Source: Clostridia bacterium (GTDB lineage Bacteria > Bacillota > Clostridia > Christensenellales > Borkfalkiaceae). From it: a stretch of 11,739 nucleotides of DNA. Position 1 is the first letter of the stretch; each line of letters begins with the position of its first letter. Positions 1 to 7,979 of the stretch are shown here, in pieces. The translations under genes were made by a program, and so were the position numbers. A model generated the notes under the pieces. It was given only the letters and a program-made list of their open reading frames with translations. It did not search any database and was not told the DNA's origin. The stretch is taken from NCBI GenBank assembly GCA_017648525.1, contig JAGCIP010000075.1, positions 1-11,739 on the forward strand, given 5' to 3'.

Positions 1-263
1 GGGCGCTAACGTTGGGGCTTGACCAAAAGACCGAAGAAGGAATACGCGGTATTCAAAGAAAGTTCAAAGAAACGTTAGAGAGTATGGAAATTGAAGAAAT
101 TAATCCCGTAGGTAAACCTTTCGACCCGAACGAAGCAGAAGCCGTTATGCAAGTAGAAGGTGCAGACGGTGAAGAAAGCGACACCGTTAAACAAGTATTC
201 CAAAAAGGTTATAGAAAAAAAGAAAAGATAATAAGATACGCTAAGGTAAGTGTAATTAAATAA
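1..263 (+). CDS. grpE: GrpE, nucleotide exchange factor of DnaK (3' end only)
   Basis: This is the C-terminal part of GrpE, the cytoplasmic cochaperone that releases ADP from DnaK. The open frame enters from the left edge (first full codon at 3), so the N-terminal coiled coil is missing and no start can be given; the TTG at 12 is internal. The visible part shows the end of the long helix (GIRGIQRKFKETLE) and then the beta-rich head with the family pattern GKPFDPNEAEAVMQVE, followed by the late motif VFQKGYRKKEKIIRYAKVSV, which matches GrpE C-termini. The stop is followed 25 nt later by dnaK, so the two are almost certainly cotranscribed. hrcA and the CIRCE operator, expected upstream, lie outside the window. 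Confidence 0.93.
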   Translation, partial: ALTLGLDQKTEEGIRGIQRKFKETLESMEIEEINPVGKPFDPNEAEAVMQVEGADGEESDTVKQVFQKGYRKKEKIIRYAKVSVIK

Positions 264-288
264 ATAGATAATAAGGAGAAACAAATAT

Positions 289-2079
289 ATGAAAACAATA
301 GGTATTGACTTAGGAACAACAAACTCATGCGTAGCGGTTATGGAAAACGGTGAACCCGTTGTTATCGCCAACGCAGAAGGGTCTAGAACAACTCCGTCTG
401 TAGTTGCTTTTCAAAAAGACGGCGAAAGATTAGTTGGTCAAGTAGCAAAAAGACAAGCGGTTTCAAACCCCGATAGAACGGTTGCGTCTATTAAAAGACA
501 CATGGGTTCTAACTATAAAGTTACTATCGACAGCAAGGATTTTACTCCTCAAGAAATTTCTGCAATGGTTTTAACCAAACTTAAAAAGGATGCAGAAGCA
601 TATCTTGGCGGTACTGTAACCGACGCAGTTATTACCGTTCCCGCATATTTTTCTGATAGCCAACGTCAAGCAACCAAAGATGCTGGTAAGATTGCAGGAC
701 TTAACGTTTTGCGTATCATAAACGAACCTACCGCTGCCGCTCTTTCTTATGGTCTTGACAAAGAAGGAAAAACTCAAAAAGTTATTATTTACGACCTTGG
801 TGGTGGTACTTTCGACGTTTCTATTATGGAAATTGGCGACGGTGTATTCGAAGTTTTGGCAACACACGGCAACAATATGCTCGGTGGCGACGACTTTGAC
901 AAGAGAGTTATGGATTATTTAGTAGCAGAATTTAAGCAAAAAGAAGGTATTGACCTTGCTAATGACAAACTTGCTATGCAAAGACTTAAAGAAGCTGCTG
1001 AAAAGGCAAAAATCGAACTTTCTGGTATGAGTAAAACCAACGTAAACTTGCCTTTTATTACGGCAGACGCTACCGGTCCAAAACACTTAGACGTTGACGT
1101 GACCAAGCAAAAGTTTGACGCTTTGACCGCTGATTTAGTTCAAGCAACCGTAATTCCTATGCAAAACGCAATGAAGGATGCAGGTCTTTCTTATTCTGAA
1201 ATCGACAAGGTTATCTTGGTTGGTGGTTCAACTCGTATTCCCGCAGTTATTGACGAAGTTAGAAAAGTTACCGGTAAAGAACCGTTCAAAGGAATTAACC
1301 CTGACGAATGCGTTGCAATCGGTGCTGCAATTCAAGGTGGTGTTCTTTCTGGCGAAGTTAAAGACGTTCTTTTATTAGACGTAACACCTTTATCGCTTGG
1401 TATTGAAACGCTCGGCGGTGTATGCACTAAACTTATCGAAAGGAACACTACTATTCCTGTAAAGAAATCACAAGTGTTCTCAACCGCGGCAGATAATCAA
1501 ACGGCAGTTGATATTCATATTTTACAAGGCGAAAGAGAATTTGCAAAAGACAACAAAACGCTTGGCAACTTCCAACTTTCAGGAATCGCACCCGCACCCC
1601 GTGGAATACCGCAAATTGAAGTTACTTTTGATATAGATGCTAACGGTATCGTTAACGTATCTGCAAAAGATTTAGGAACGGGAACAAGTCAAAACATTAC
1701 CATTACTTCGTCTTCTAACTTGTCTGAATCAGACATTGAAAAGGCTGTTAACGAAGCAAAACAATACGAAGAAGAAGATAAAAAGCGTAAAGAAGTAGTT
1801 GACAATCACAATAAACTTGACGGACTTATCTTTACCATTGAAAAATCAATCAAAGATTTGGGCGACAAGATTGAAGAAACAGACAAGGCTAAACTTGAAG
1901 AAGAAATTAAGATTGCAAAAGAAGAACTCGCATCTAACGACAACGATAGAATTGTTAAAGCGACTGAAAAACTTTCTAATGAATCTCAAGCAATCTTTGG
2001 AAAGATTTATCAACAGGCAAACCCCAACGGCGACCCAAATGCTCAAGGCGGTGCAGGAGATACTGAATTCCATCAATAA
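289..2079 (+). CDS. dnaK: DnaK (Hsp70 chaperone)
   Basis: ATP-driven cytosolic chaperone working with DnaJ and GrpE. The 596-residue product has the nucleotide-binding domain at about 1-358 with the phosphate motifs IGIDLGTTNS (4-13), YDLGGGTFDVS (168-178) and ILVGGSTRIP (309-318), then the interdomain linker VLLLDVTPLSLGIE (360-373), a beta-sandwich substrate domain and a helical lid rich in E and K. The ATPase domain lacks the insertion of roughly two dozen residues near position 80 that marks Gram-negative DnaK, which supports a Bacillota host. The start is set by AAGGAG at 273-278, 10 nt before ATG. The C-terminus is short: it ends GAGDTEFHQ, without the usual acidic EEVD-like tail. A strong hairpin follows the stop. 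Confidence 0.98.
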   Translation: MKTIGIDLGTTNSCVAVMENGEPVVIANAEGSRTTPSVVAFQKDGERLVGQVAKRQAVSNPDRTVASIKRHMGSNYKVTIDSKDFTPQEISAMVLTKLKKDAEAYLGGTVTDAVITVPAYFSDSQRQATKDAGKIAGLNVLRIINEPTAAALSYGLDKEGKTQKVIIYDLGGGTFDVSIMEIGDGVFEVLATHGNNMLGGDDFDKRVMDYLVAEFKQKEGIDLANDKLAMQRLKEAAEKAKIELSGMSKTNVNLPFITADATGPKHLDVDVTKQKFDALTADLVQATVIPMQNAMKDAGLSYSEIDKVILVGGSTRIPAVIDEVRKVTGKEPFKGINPDECVAIGAAIQGGVLSGEVKDVLLLDVTPLSLGIETLGGVCTKLIERNTTIPVKKSQVFSTAADNQTAVDIHILQGEREFAKDNKTLGNFQLSGIAPAPRGIPQIEVTFDIDANGIVNVSAKDLGTGTSQNITITSSSNLSESDIEKAVNEAKQYEEEDKKRKEVVDNHNKLDGLIFTIEKSIKDLGDKIEETDKAKLEEEIKIAKEELASNDNDRIVKATEKLSNESQAIFGKIYQQANPNGDPNAQGGAGDTEFHQ

Positions 2080-2109
2080 TTAGCAGAAAAAAGCAAAATT
2101 AAAAATAAT

Positions 2110-2141
2110 AAACTGAAAGGCGTTAATTTGCCTTTCAGTTT
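2110..2141 (+). terminator. Rho-independent terminator after dnaK
   Basis: A perfect 12-bp stem AAACTGAAAGGC (2110-2121) pairs with GCCTTTCAGTTT (2130-2141) around an 8-nt loop. It is followed by a loose T-rich stretch (TGTTTGATATTTAG) rather than a clean T-run, so termination may be partial. Partial read-through would explain how the downstream genes, for which no clear promoter is visible here, are expressed at a lower level than dnaK. Confidence 0.8.
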
Positions 2142-2157
2142 GTTTGATATTTAGATT

Positions 2158-2790
2158 ATGTTTAATTTACTTAGTTTGACAGACCTTTCACATAGTATAG
2201 TTAGTGCGTTATCAGGCTCTTTAGGGGTTTGGTACGCCGTTTTATACAATTTTATAGGCGTGATTGCAATAGCCGTTAAAGTTACCGAAACGCAAATGAA
2301 AAAAAGGAGTAAAATACTCTTTTTTGCTAGTATATGTTATGCGTTGTGGATTACATATTTTATATTAAACGGCAATTTTACCAACGCTATCGTTAACACG
2401 GTTGGTATTATACAACTATTTGTTTTTTCACAAAGAGGAAAACATAAGTGGGCAGACAGTTATTTTTGGTTGGCGTTTTTTATCGTCGTGCAAATAGTGG
2501 CTAGTTTCTTTACTTGGAGCAGTTGGTTTTCAATCTTCTCGATAATTGCGGGGCTAATCAGCACAGTCGCATATTTCGTTATTGACGAAAAGTTGTATCG
2601 TTATTTATTTGCCGCATTAATATCGCTTTGGGTTATAAACGGCATAGTTTATTTTTATTGGATTGCGCTTATACACGACGTGTTTGCGTTAATTTCAATT
2701 ATTATTGCAATCGTTCGTTATAATATTTTAGGTGCTAAAAAAGAAATAGCAAAAGACCAAAATCAAGAAAACACTTCAAAAATCGACTAA
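2158..2790 (+). CDS. Polytopic membrane protein, YgjV-like family (tentative)
   Basis: A 210-residue integral membrane protein of unknown function. Hydrophobic segments lie near residues 24-42, 51-70, 76-92, 101-120, 123-142, 148-170 and 172-188, with a charged, Lys/Asn/Gln-rich cytoplasmic tail from about 193. The pattern KKRSKILFF..., a Trp in helix 2 (ALWITYF), NxIVNTVGIIQ and FSQRGKHK resembles the bacterial YgjV family (about 180-210 residues), but this is recognition by eye; a PnuC- or SWEET-like small transporter fold is the alternative. It lies between dnaK and dnaJ, starting 16 nt after the dnaK terminator stem. The ATG is the first possible start (in-frame TAG at 2152-2154) and has no visible Shine-Dalgarno sequence. 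dnaJ follows after 26 nt. Whether it has any chaperone-related role is unknown. Confidence 0.55.
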   Translation: MFNLLSLTDLSHSIVSALSGSLGVWYAVLYNFIGVIAIAVKVTETQMKKRSKILFFASICYALWITYFILNGNFTNAIVNTVGIIQLFVFSQRGKHKWADSYFWLAFFIVVQIVASFFTWSSWFSIFSIIAGLISTVAYFVIDEKLYRYLFAALISLWVINGIVYFYWIALIHDVFALISIIIAIVRYNILGAKKEIAKDQNQENTSKID

Positions 2791-2816
2791 ATATAATTAC
2801 TTTTAAAAGGAAAATT

Positions 2817-3950
2817 ATGGCTAAAGATTATTATAAAATTTTAGGGGTGGATAAAAACGCCACGCCTGACGAAATAAAGAAAGCGTATAGAACGCAAGCG
2901 AGAAAATATCACCCAGACTTACACCCCGGTGATGACGCCGCTGCCGAAAAGTTTAAGGAAATTAACGAGGCAAACGAAGTTTTATCCGACGAAAAAAAGC
3001 GTAAAAATTACGATACTTATGGCGACCCCAACGGCGGTATGGGCGGTTTCGGTGGCGCTGGTGCAGGCGGTTTTGGTGGCTTTGAAGATATTTTTGGCGA
3101 TATTTTCGGTGGGTTTGGTGGCTTTGGCGGAAGAACTCGTGCCCAAACCAAAACCAAAGGCGAAGATATTACCATAGAACTTACGCTCAGTTTTTTAGAC
3201 GCAGCAAAGGGTTGTCGCAGAGAAATATCGTATAACCGTAACGAACAATGTTCGTCTTGTAAAGGTACGGGAGCAAAAGGCGGAACGGCTTACAAGACTT
3301 GTGAGAAGTGCGGTGGTACAGGACAAATACAGTATACGACTAGCAACGGATTTTTCCGTTCGGTAAACGTGCGCCCTTGCGACGAGTGTAGGGGAACGGG
3401 TAAAAAGATAATAGATGCTTGTAAAGAGTGTAACGGTAAAGGTTATACTAAATCGACAACTCGTTTCACCGTAGATATACCGGCAGGTGCAGATACCGGC
3501 AGTTATATTAGAAAGGCGGGATACGGAGAGGCAAGCAAAAACGGTGGCCCAGCAGGCGACCTTATTATAGTTATGAAAGTGGAAAACAGCAAGATTTTCC
3601 GCCGTAAGAATTTTGACCTGTACGTAGACGTTCCTATAAGTTTCACTACGGCTGCGCTTGGTGGAAAGGTAAAAGTTCCGCTAATAGATGAAACGATAGA
3701 GTATACTATACCCGACGGAACGCAAAGTGGAAAAATCTTTTTCGTGCGTGGAAAGGGCATAAAAACCAGCCGTGGAACGGGGGATTTATATATTGTGGTA
3801 ACGGTAGAAGTTCCAAGCAGACTTTCTAAAGAACAAAGAAAACTGCTTGAAAAGTTTGAGGAGCAGACCGAATATAAACAATGCCCCGAAATGCGCCGTT
3901 ATAAAGACAACGTTGAAACAATGTACGGCGAAGACCCGTATTCTGTATAA
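2817..3950 (+). CDS. dnaJ: DnaJ (Hsp40 cochaperone)
   Basis: Type I J-protein that delivers substrates to DnaK and stimulates its ATPase. The 377-residue product has all canonical parts: a J domain at 1-69 with the essential HPD at 32-34; a Gly/Phe-rich linker at about 72-105; a zinc domain with four CxxC repeats (C145/C148, C162/C165, C188/C191, C202/C205), the last being CKECNGKG; and C-terminal peptide-binding domains with a normal end (YKDNVETMYGEDPYSV). AAAAGGA at 2805-2811 sets the ATG. The length is normal for the family. It is separated from dnaK by the small membrane gene and a terminator, but is followed after 12 nt by prmA, so dnaJ belongs transcriptionally with the translation-related genes downstream. 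Confidence 0.97.
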   Translation: MAKDYYKILGVDKNATPDEIKKAYRTQARKYHPDLHPGDDAAAEKFKEINEANEVLSDEKKRKNYDTYGDPNGGMGGFGGAGAGGFGGFEDIFGDIFGGFGGFGGRTRAQTKTKGEDITIELTLSFLDAAKGCRREISYNRNEQCSSCKGTGAKGGTAYKTCEKCGGTGQIQYTTSNGFFRSVNVRPCDECRGTGKKIIDACKECNGKGYTKSTTRFTVDIPAGADTGSYIRKAGYGEASKNGGPAGDLIIVMKVENSKIFRRKNFDLYVDVPISFTTAALGGKVKVPLIDETIEYTIPDGTQSGKIFFVRGKGIKTSRGTGDLYIVVTVEVPSRLSKEQRKLLEKFEEQTEYKQCPEMRRYKDNVETMYGEDPYSV

Positions 3951-3962
3951 ATCGGTGTAAAT

Positions 3963-4904
3963 ATGAGTAAATTTATTGAATTAACGGTAACTACAACCCA
4001 CTTGGGCGGAGAATTAGTAAGCGACGCTTTGTGGGAATATACCGAACTTGGCGTAGTTATAAACGACGTTGAAGACGTTATTACTCTTGCCCGTGACGGT
4101 AGAGCGTGGGATTATGCGGACGATAGCATTTTCAAGGCGGATAAAACCGTGCTTGTAAAAGCGTATTTTTCTATAGATAGTGCAGAAGAAACCTTAAAGA
4201 GCGTTACCGTTAGACTTTTAGAACTTAAAAAGAATAGTCCTTTCGACTTAGGTAGTTTAGAAACGGTAAAGCGTGAAATTGACGGCGACCTTTGGCGAGA
4301 ACAATGGAAAGAACATTTTAAGCCTATACATATAGACAAACTTGTTATCGTTCCCGAGTGGATTGATTATAAAGAGCAAGACGGAGAAATTAAGGTTTTG
4401 CTTGATTCTAATATGGCTTTTGGTACGGGCGAACACGAAACGACTTCTATGTGCGTTGCCTTTTTAGAAAAGTACGTTGCACCCTGCGATATAGTGTTAG
4501 ACGTTGGTTGCGGTAGCGGAATACTTGGTATTAGCGCAAGTAAACTTGGCGCAAAAGAAGTTATAATGACCGATATAGACGAATGCGCAATCGTTGCAAC
4601 CGAACACAATATGCGCCTTAACAAGGTGGAAAACGGCAAGGTGTTTTTGAAGAATTTACTTGACGACAACACCGTTAAGGGCGACGTTATAGTGTGCAAT
4701 ATTATGGCGGAAGTTCTAATTGCGTTTGCTCCATATATAGGCGCTAACTTAAAAGGTAAAGGAATAATTATTTTAAGCGGAATATTAAAAGAAAGGCTAA
4801 ACGCAGTAAAGGACGCATACCTTAACGCCGGATTTTCTTTCGTTGAAGATAAGATAAAGGGCGAGTGGTCTGCGTTAGTTATGAAGTTAGGGGAAGAAAA
4901 GTGA
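3963..4904 (+). CDS. prmA: Ribosomal protein L11 methyltransferase PrmA
   Basis: S-adenosylmethionine-dependent enzyme that trimethylates ribosomal protein L11 in the cytoplasm. The 313-residue product shows an N-terminal recognition domain (1 to about 105), the PrmA-typical stretch WREQWKEHFKP (111-121), DSNMAFGTGEHETT (148-161), the SAM-binding motif I VLDVGCGSG (178-186), an acidic end of strand 2 (TDID, 203-206) and the CNIMAEVL motif (245-252) in the position of the catalytic NxxA segment. The only Shine-Dalgarno-like element is a weak GGTGT at 3954-3958, so translation may depend on ribosomes leaving dnaJ 12 nt upstream. Its TGA overlaps the mtaB start. The dnaJ-prmA pairing is common in Bacillota. 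Confidence 0.95.
   Translation: MSKFIELTVTTTHLGGELVSDALWEYTELGVVINDVEDVITLARDGRAWDYADDSIFKADKTVLVKAYFSIDSAEETLKSVTVRLLELKKNSPFDLGSLETVKREIDGDLWREQWKEHFKPIHIDKLVIVPEWIDYKEQDGEIKVLLDSNMAFGTGEHETTSMCVAFLEKYVAPCDIVLDVGCGSGILGISASKLGAKEVIMTDIDECAIVATEHNMRLNKVENGKVFLKNLLDDNTVKGDVIVCNIMAEVLIAFAPYIGANLKGKGIIILSGILKERLNAVKDAYLNAGFSFVEDKIKGEWSALVMKLGEEK
4889..4894 (+). promoter_or_regulatory. Ribosome-binding site that fixes the mtaB start
   Basis: AGGGGA lies inside the prmA 3' end, 6 nt upstream of the GTG at 4901. It makes this GTG, which overlaps the prmA stop as GTGA, the preferred start over an in-frame GTG at 4865 that lies deeper in prmA and has no such site. Confidence 0.7.
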
Positions 4905-6142
4905 AAGCGGTAGTATTTACGCTTGGGTGCAAGGTTAACGAGTGTGAGAGCGATGCGCTCATTGCAGGGCTTATCAAACGTGGGTATACGGTTAGCGACA
5001 AGTTAGAGCCTGCCGACCTTTACATAGTAAACACTTGCGCAGTTACGGCAGAAGCGGAAAAGAAATCTCGCCAAATGGCAAGCAGAATTAAAAAATTAAA
5101 TCCTAACGCAAAGATTATCTTTACGGGTTGTGCAGTTGAAAAAAATCCTAAATCGTTTGCTGAAAAGTCGGCGGATTATTTAGTTACGGGTACTTTTAAT
5201 AAGTCTAAAATTTTAGAAACTTTAGATGCGGTTGGGGAAAGAGTAAGCCCTCCGTGTTTAGAATATGAAGAAATGGAAACGCCCAAGACTTTGAGGACAA
5301 GGGCGTTTGTTAAAGTTCAAGATGGGTGCAATAATTTTTGTTCTTATTGTATAATACCATATTTACGTGGGCGTACACGTTCTAGAAACCCCAAAAACGT
5401 TATTAATGAAATTAGGCAAACCAACCCAAAAGAAGTTGTAATTAACGGAATAAATTTATCGGCCTACGATTATAACGGACTAAAATTAGTGGATTTAATA
5501 AAAAGTTTAAGCGGTCTTGATACGAGAATAAGGTTAGGCTCTCTTGAAGTTAGGGTTATAGACGACGAATTTTTATCCGCACTTAAAAACTTAAAGAATT
5601 TTGCACCGCACTTTCATCTTTCCTTGCAGTCGGGCTCTAACGCCGTGCTTAAAAGTATGAACCGCCACTATACTGCAGACGAGTTTATAGAAAAGGTGGA
5701 TTTGATTAGAAAATACTTTAAAGACGCAGGTATTACAACCGATATTATAGTTGGTTTTCCCACCGAAACGGAAGAAAATTTTAAGGAAACTATAAGTTTA
5801 ATAGATAGGGTAAAATTTAGCGATATACATCCGTTTTCGTTTAGCCCAAGGCAAGGTACGGTTGCTTATAAAATGAAAGATTTGCCCGCTGAAACAAAAA
5901 AGCAAAGGTTAGCCGTACTCCTTGAGAAAAAAGAACAATGCAAAACTGATTTTGTTAATTCAATGAAAGGCAAGGTTTTAGACTTTTTATTTGAAGAACT
6001 AAAAGACGGCTATTATCAAGGTTATGCTGAAAACTATTTAAGAATTTACCTAAAGGAATTTATTCCCGACGGAAACATAAAAAAAGTTAAAGTTATAGAG
6101 CGGTATTTAGACGGTGCGCTCTGTGAATTACAAGGAGAATAA
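4901..6142 (+). CDS. mtaB: MtaB, tRNA t6A37 methylthiotransferase (radical SAM)
   Basis: Converts t6A at position 37 of ANN-decoding tRNAs to ms2t6A, inserting sulfur and a methyl group with two iron-sulfur clusters. From the GTG at 4901 the product has 413 residues. The N-terminal UPF0004 domain carries the three auxiliary-cluster cysteines in TLGCKVNECES (C10), VNTCAVT (C46) and FTGCAVE (C77). The radical-SAM triad is DGCNNFCSYC (C143, C147, C150), followed by IIPYLRGRTRSR, typical of the MtaB/MiaB family. A TRAM-like RNA-binding region forms the last 60 residues or so (from GKVLDFLFE). The TLGCKVNE start distinguishes MtaB from MiaB and RimO. The start overlaps the prmA stop (GTGA), which suggests translational coupling. 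The 16S rRNA methyltransferase gene rsmE, which often separates prmA and mtaB, is absent. Confidence 0.93.
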   Translation: MKAVVFTLGCKVNECESDALIAGLIKRGYTVSDKLEPADLYIVNTCAVTAEAEKKSRQMASRIKKLNPNAKIIFTGCAVEKNPKSFAEKSADYLVTGTFNKSKILETLDAVGERVSPPCLEYEEMETPKTLRTRAFVKVQDGCNNFCSYCIIPYLRGRTRSRNPKNVINEIRQTNPKEVVINGINLSAYDYNGLKLVDLIKSLSGLDTRIRLGSLEVRVIDDEFLSALKNLKNFAPHFHLSLQSGSNAVLKSMNRHYTADEFIEKVDLIRKYFKDAGITTDIIVGFPTETEENFKETISLIDRVKFSDIHPFSFSPRQGTVAYKMKDLPAETKKQRLAVLLEKKEQCKTDFVNSMKGKVLDFLFEELKDGYYQGYAENYLRIYLKEFIPDGNIKKVKVIERYLDGALCELQGE

Positions 6143-6143
6143 A

Positions 6144-6485
6144 ATGGAAAACTGTTTGTTTTGTAAAATTATAGCAGGGGAAATTCCCGCAACAAAAATG
6201 TATGAAGACCAAAATATGCTCATATTTAAAGATATTGACCCAAAGGCGAAAAATCACTTCTTGTGTGTGCCTAAAAGTCACTTTAAGTTGCTTGCGGATA
6301 TGACTGAAGAACAAAGCGAAATGCTTAAAGCCTGCTTTAAGAAAATTCCAGAACTCAAAAAAGAACTTGGTTTAGAAAACGGATACCGTTTGGTAATAAA
6401 TCAGGGCGAAGATGCCGGTCAAACGGTATTCCACTTGCATATTCACATTTTATCAGGTCAAAAAATGGGCTGGACTCCCGCTTAA
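6144..6485 (+). CDS. HIT-family nucleotide-binding hydrolase (Hint-like)
   Basis: Small cytosolic protein of 113 residues from the histidine-triad superfamily, which hydrolyses nucleoside phosphoramidates or related aminoacyl-AMP compounds. The signature HLHIHIL carries H97, H99 and H101, and the N-terminal CLFCKIIAGEIPA, with C4 and C7, is characteristic of the Hint/PKCI branch; GEDAGQTVFHLHIH is the conserved substrate-binding segment. AAGGAG at 6132-6137 lies 6 nt before the ATG and within the end of mtaB, whose stop is one nucleotide upstream, so expression is coupled to mtaB. This is the last gene of the + strand cluster. The true substrate cannot be read from the sequence. Confidence 0.93.
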   Translation: MENCLFCKIIAGEIPATKMYEDQNMLIFKDIDPKAKNHFLCVPKSHFKLLADMTEEQSEMLKACFKKIPELKKELGLENGYRLVINQGEDAGQTVFHLHIHILSGQKMGWTPA

Positions 6486-6504
6486 TTTGATAAAATATTA
6501 CAGT

Positions 6505-6530
6505 AAAAAGCACTCTTTCGAGTGCTTTTT
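6505..6530. terminator. Bidirectional terminator between convergent genes
   Basis: The stem AAAAAGCACTC (6505-6515) pairs perfectly with GAGTGCTTTTT (6520-6530) around a TTTC loop. The A-run on the left and T-run on the right give a U-tract in both directions, so it can end the HIT-gene transcript (+) and the DUF4097 transcript (-), whose stop codon lies at 6532-6534, only one nucleotide from the hairpin. Confidence 0.9.
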
Positions 6531-6531
6531 T

Positions 6532-7380
6532 CTATTGTTTAATGCTAATTATTACGTCTCCCGTGGTGGTTGTTATTTCACATTTGCCACCTATTGTTGT
6601 TTTAGGAACGTCTTTCTTTCCCGTACTTGTATCGATTATAAATATTTTTGATGAAAGTAAAGTGCCTTTTACGTCCCCCGTGGTGGTTTTAACGAGAAGT
6701 TCAACAGCGTCGCAAGAATCAAAACATATGTCGCCCGTATTTCTTTTAACATTGATTATGCCGTTAGCAACGACCTTTTCTAATTTTACGTCGCCCGTTG
6801 TTCCGTTAGAAGTTAAATTGTTGCAGTTAACTTCGCTTAACAAGGTTTTACCAGTTACAACGTTAATTTCAAAATCGCCTAAGGCGTTAATCTTTTTTGC
6901 AGTAATATTTCCAGTAGTTACTTTTAAGTTTATTGAGCCAACCGATAAATCTTCTACCTTAATATTGCCCGTTTGACATTTTACGGCAAATGCCTCGTAA
7001 TAGCCTTGTGGTAAAGAAATGGTTATAGACGGTTGTCTAAAATTTATATCTATGTGTTCATACCATTTTCTTGTGTCAACTAATTCTATTACTAACGTCT
7101 TATCTTTAACCGAAACTAAATGATGCCTATTTTCCTTTTCTACGCATTTTACAGCGCAAGTAGAATCATTAGATGGAACAATCTCAATATTAGCGGTATC
7201 GGCCGTTATAGAAATGGACTCAAAATTTTCCGTAATTTGATATTCGTTCGTTTGAAATTTGCTTGTAGATATTTTCATAAAATCACCGTTAACTGAAATT
7301 AGACATATAGAAAAAATAACTGCGCCAAATAATATCAATAAACTTGCTACTATTAGCCAAATTTTTATTTTCTTACTCAT
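6532..7380 (-). CDS. DUF4097 beta-strand repeat protein, membrane-anchored
   Basis: Product of 282 residues with a Lys-rich N-terminus, one hydrophobic helix (about 8-29) that could be a signal anchor, and a probably extracytoplasmic all-beta region. The C-terminal half repeats a short unit around TG[DN][IV]: QTGNIKVEDL, TTGNITAKKI, TTGDVKLEKV, NTGDICFDSC, TTGDVKGTLL and finally TTGDVIISIKQ, as expected for DUF4097 'toast-rack' domains, in which repeats stack into a beta-helix-like sheet. The function is not biochemically known; such domains occur in proteins linked to envelope-stress sensing. The start at 7380 is preferred over a GTG at 7389 because AAGGAG (7389-7394) sits 8 nt before it, and the ATG overlaps the stop of the upstream gene as ATGA. 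It is the last gene of the PadR operon. Confidence 0.85.
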   Translation of the reverse strand: MSKKIKIWLIVASLLILFGAVIFSICLISVNGDFMKISTSKFQTNEYQITENFESISITADTANIEIVPSNDSTCAVKCVEKENRHHLVSVKDKTLVIELVDTRKWYEHIDINFRQPSITISLPQGYYEAFAVKCQTGNIKVEDLSVGSINLKVTTGNITAKKINALGDFEINVVTGKTLLSEVNCNNLTSNGTTGDVKLEKVVANGIINVKRNTGDICFDSCDAVELLVKTTTGDVKGTLLSSKIFIIDTSTGKKDVPKTTIGGKCEITTTTGDVIISIKQ

Positions 7381-7979
7381 TGTGCGCACTCCTTTTTAAG
7401 TAAACTACTTTTTATTTTTGTCAAAACCTTTTTAGTAACTAAAAGGGCAAGGGCGGTAAGATATTTGCAAGCAAAAAAAGTAAATATTGAAAGCCCTGCT
7501 AAAACAGATGAGGCGCTAATGATAAATAACCCTACGGGAAGATTTCCTAGTACAAAATAAACAATGCCAAAAGGTAAACTAGCAATCGAAGTTGCAACAA
7601 AACTACCAAAAACAGCCCACAATGAAACTAAAATCGCCCAAACCGACGCATAAAGAGAAAAAGCCACCGCTATTGCTGAGATAAGTAGGGGCAACCACAC
7701 GATAGAGCCAACTGAAAGTAAAACTATTTCAGAACTTTTTAAACGCCTATTGCGTTTAATTTTTTGAGTTGCTAATTGTATTATTGAATAATCAGCTAAA
7801 ATTTGTGCAACTATATCGTCTATCTTTCCAACTTCTTCAACCGCTTTTTCTTCTAAAAGTCCGTCTTCAATTTTATCGTCTATTATTTCAGCGTAAAAGT
7901 TAACACGCTCTTCCTTTTCATTTTCAGGTAGTCCGTTAAGTCTATCTTTAAGCCGAATGAGAAATTCTAATTTAGTCAT
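7377..7979 (-). CDS. HAAS/DUF1700 domain membrane protein
   Basis: Product of 200 residues. Residues 1 to about 65 form the helical HAAS (DUF1700) domain: LEFLIRLKDRLNGLPENE, then FYAEIIDDKIEDGL and EEVGKIDDIVAQIL. The rest is hydrophobic with about four membrane helices between residues 84 and 182, ending in a basic tail (KKVLTKIKSSLLKKECAQ). This family is typically encoded beside PadR-type regulators, and the N-terminal helices are thought to be a cytoplasmic signalling or protein-interaction module; the role is inferred, not shown. AAGGAG at 7990-7995 lies 10 nt before the ATG. The start overlaps the padR gene by 8 nt and the stop overlaps the next gene by 4 nt, so all three proteins are probably made in linked amounts. 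Confidence 0.87.
   Translation of the reverse strand: MTKLEFLIRLKDRLNGLPENEKEERVNFYAEIIDDKIEDGLLEEKAVEEVGKIDDIVAQILADYSIIQLATQKIKRNRRLKSSEIVLLSVGSIVWLPLLISAIAVAFSLYASVWAILVSLWAVFGSFVATSIASLPFGIVYFVLGNLPVGLFIISASSVLAGLSIFTFFACKYLTALALLVTKKVLTKIKSSLLKKECAQ

Noticed and set aside
4865..4900. An upstream GTG start extending mtaB by 12 codons
   Set aside because: The added residues do not match the MtaB N-terminus, which begins just before TLGCKVNE, and the ribosome-binding site fits the GTG at 4901.
6114..6143. An upstream start extending the HIT protein into mtaB
   Set aside because: The ATG at 6144 has AAGGAG at proper spacing and gives the typical MENCLFCKI start of Hint proteins.
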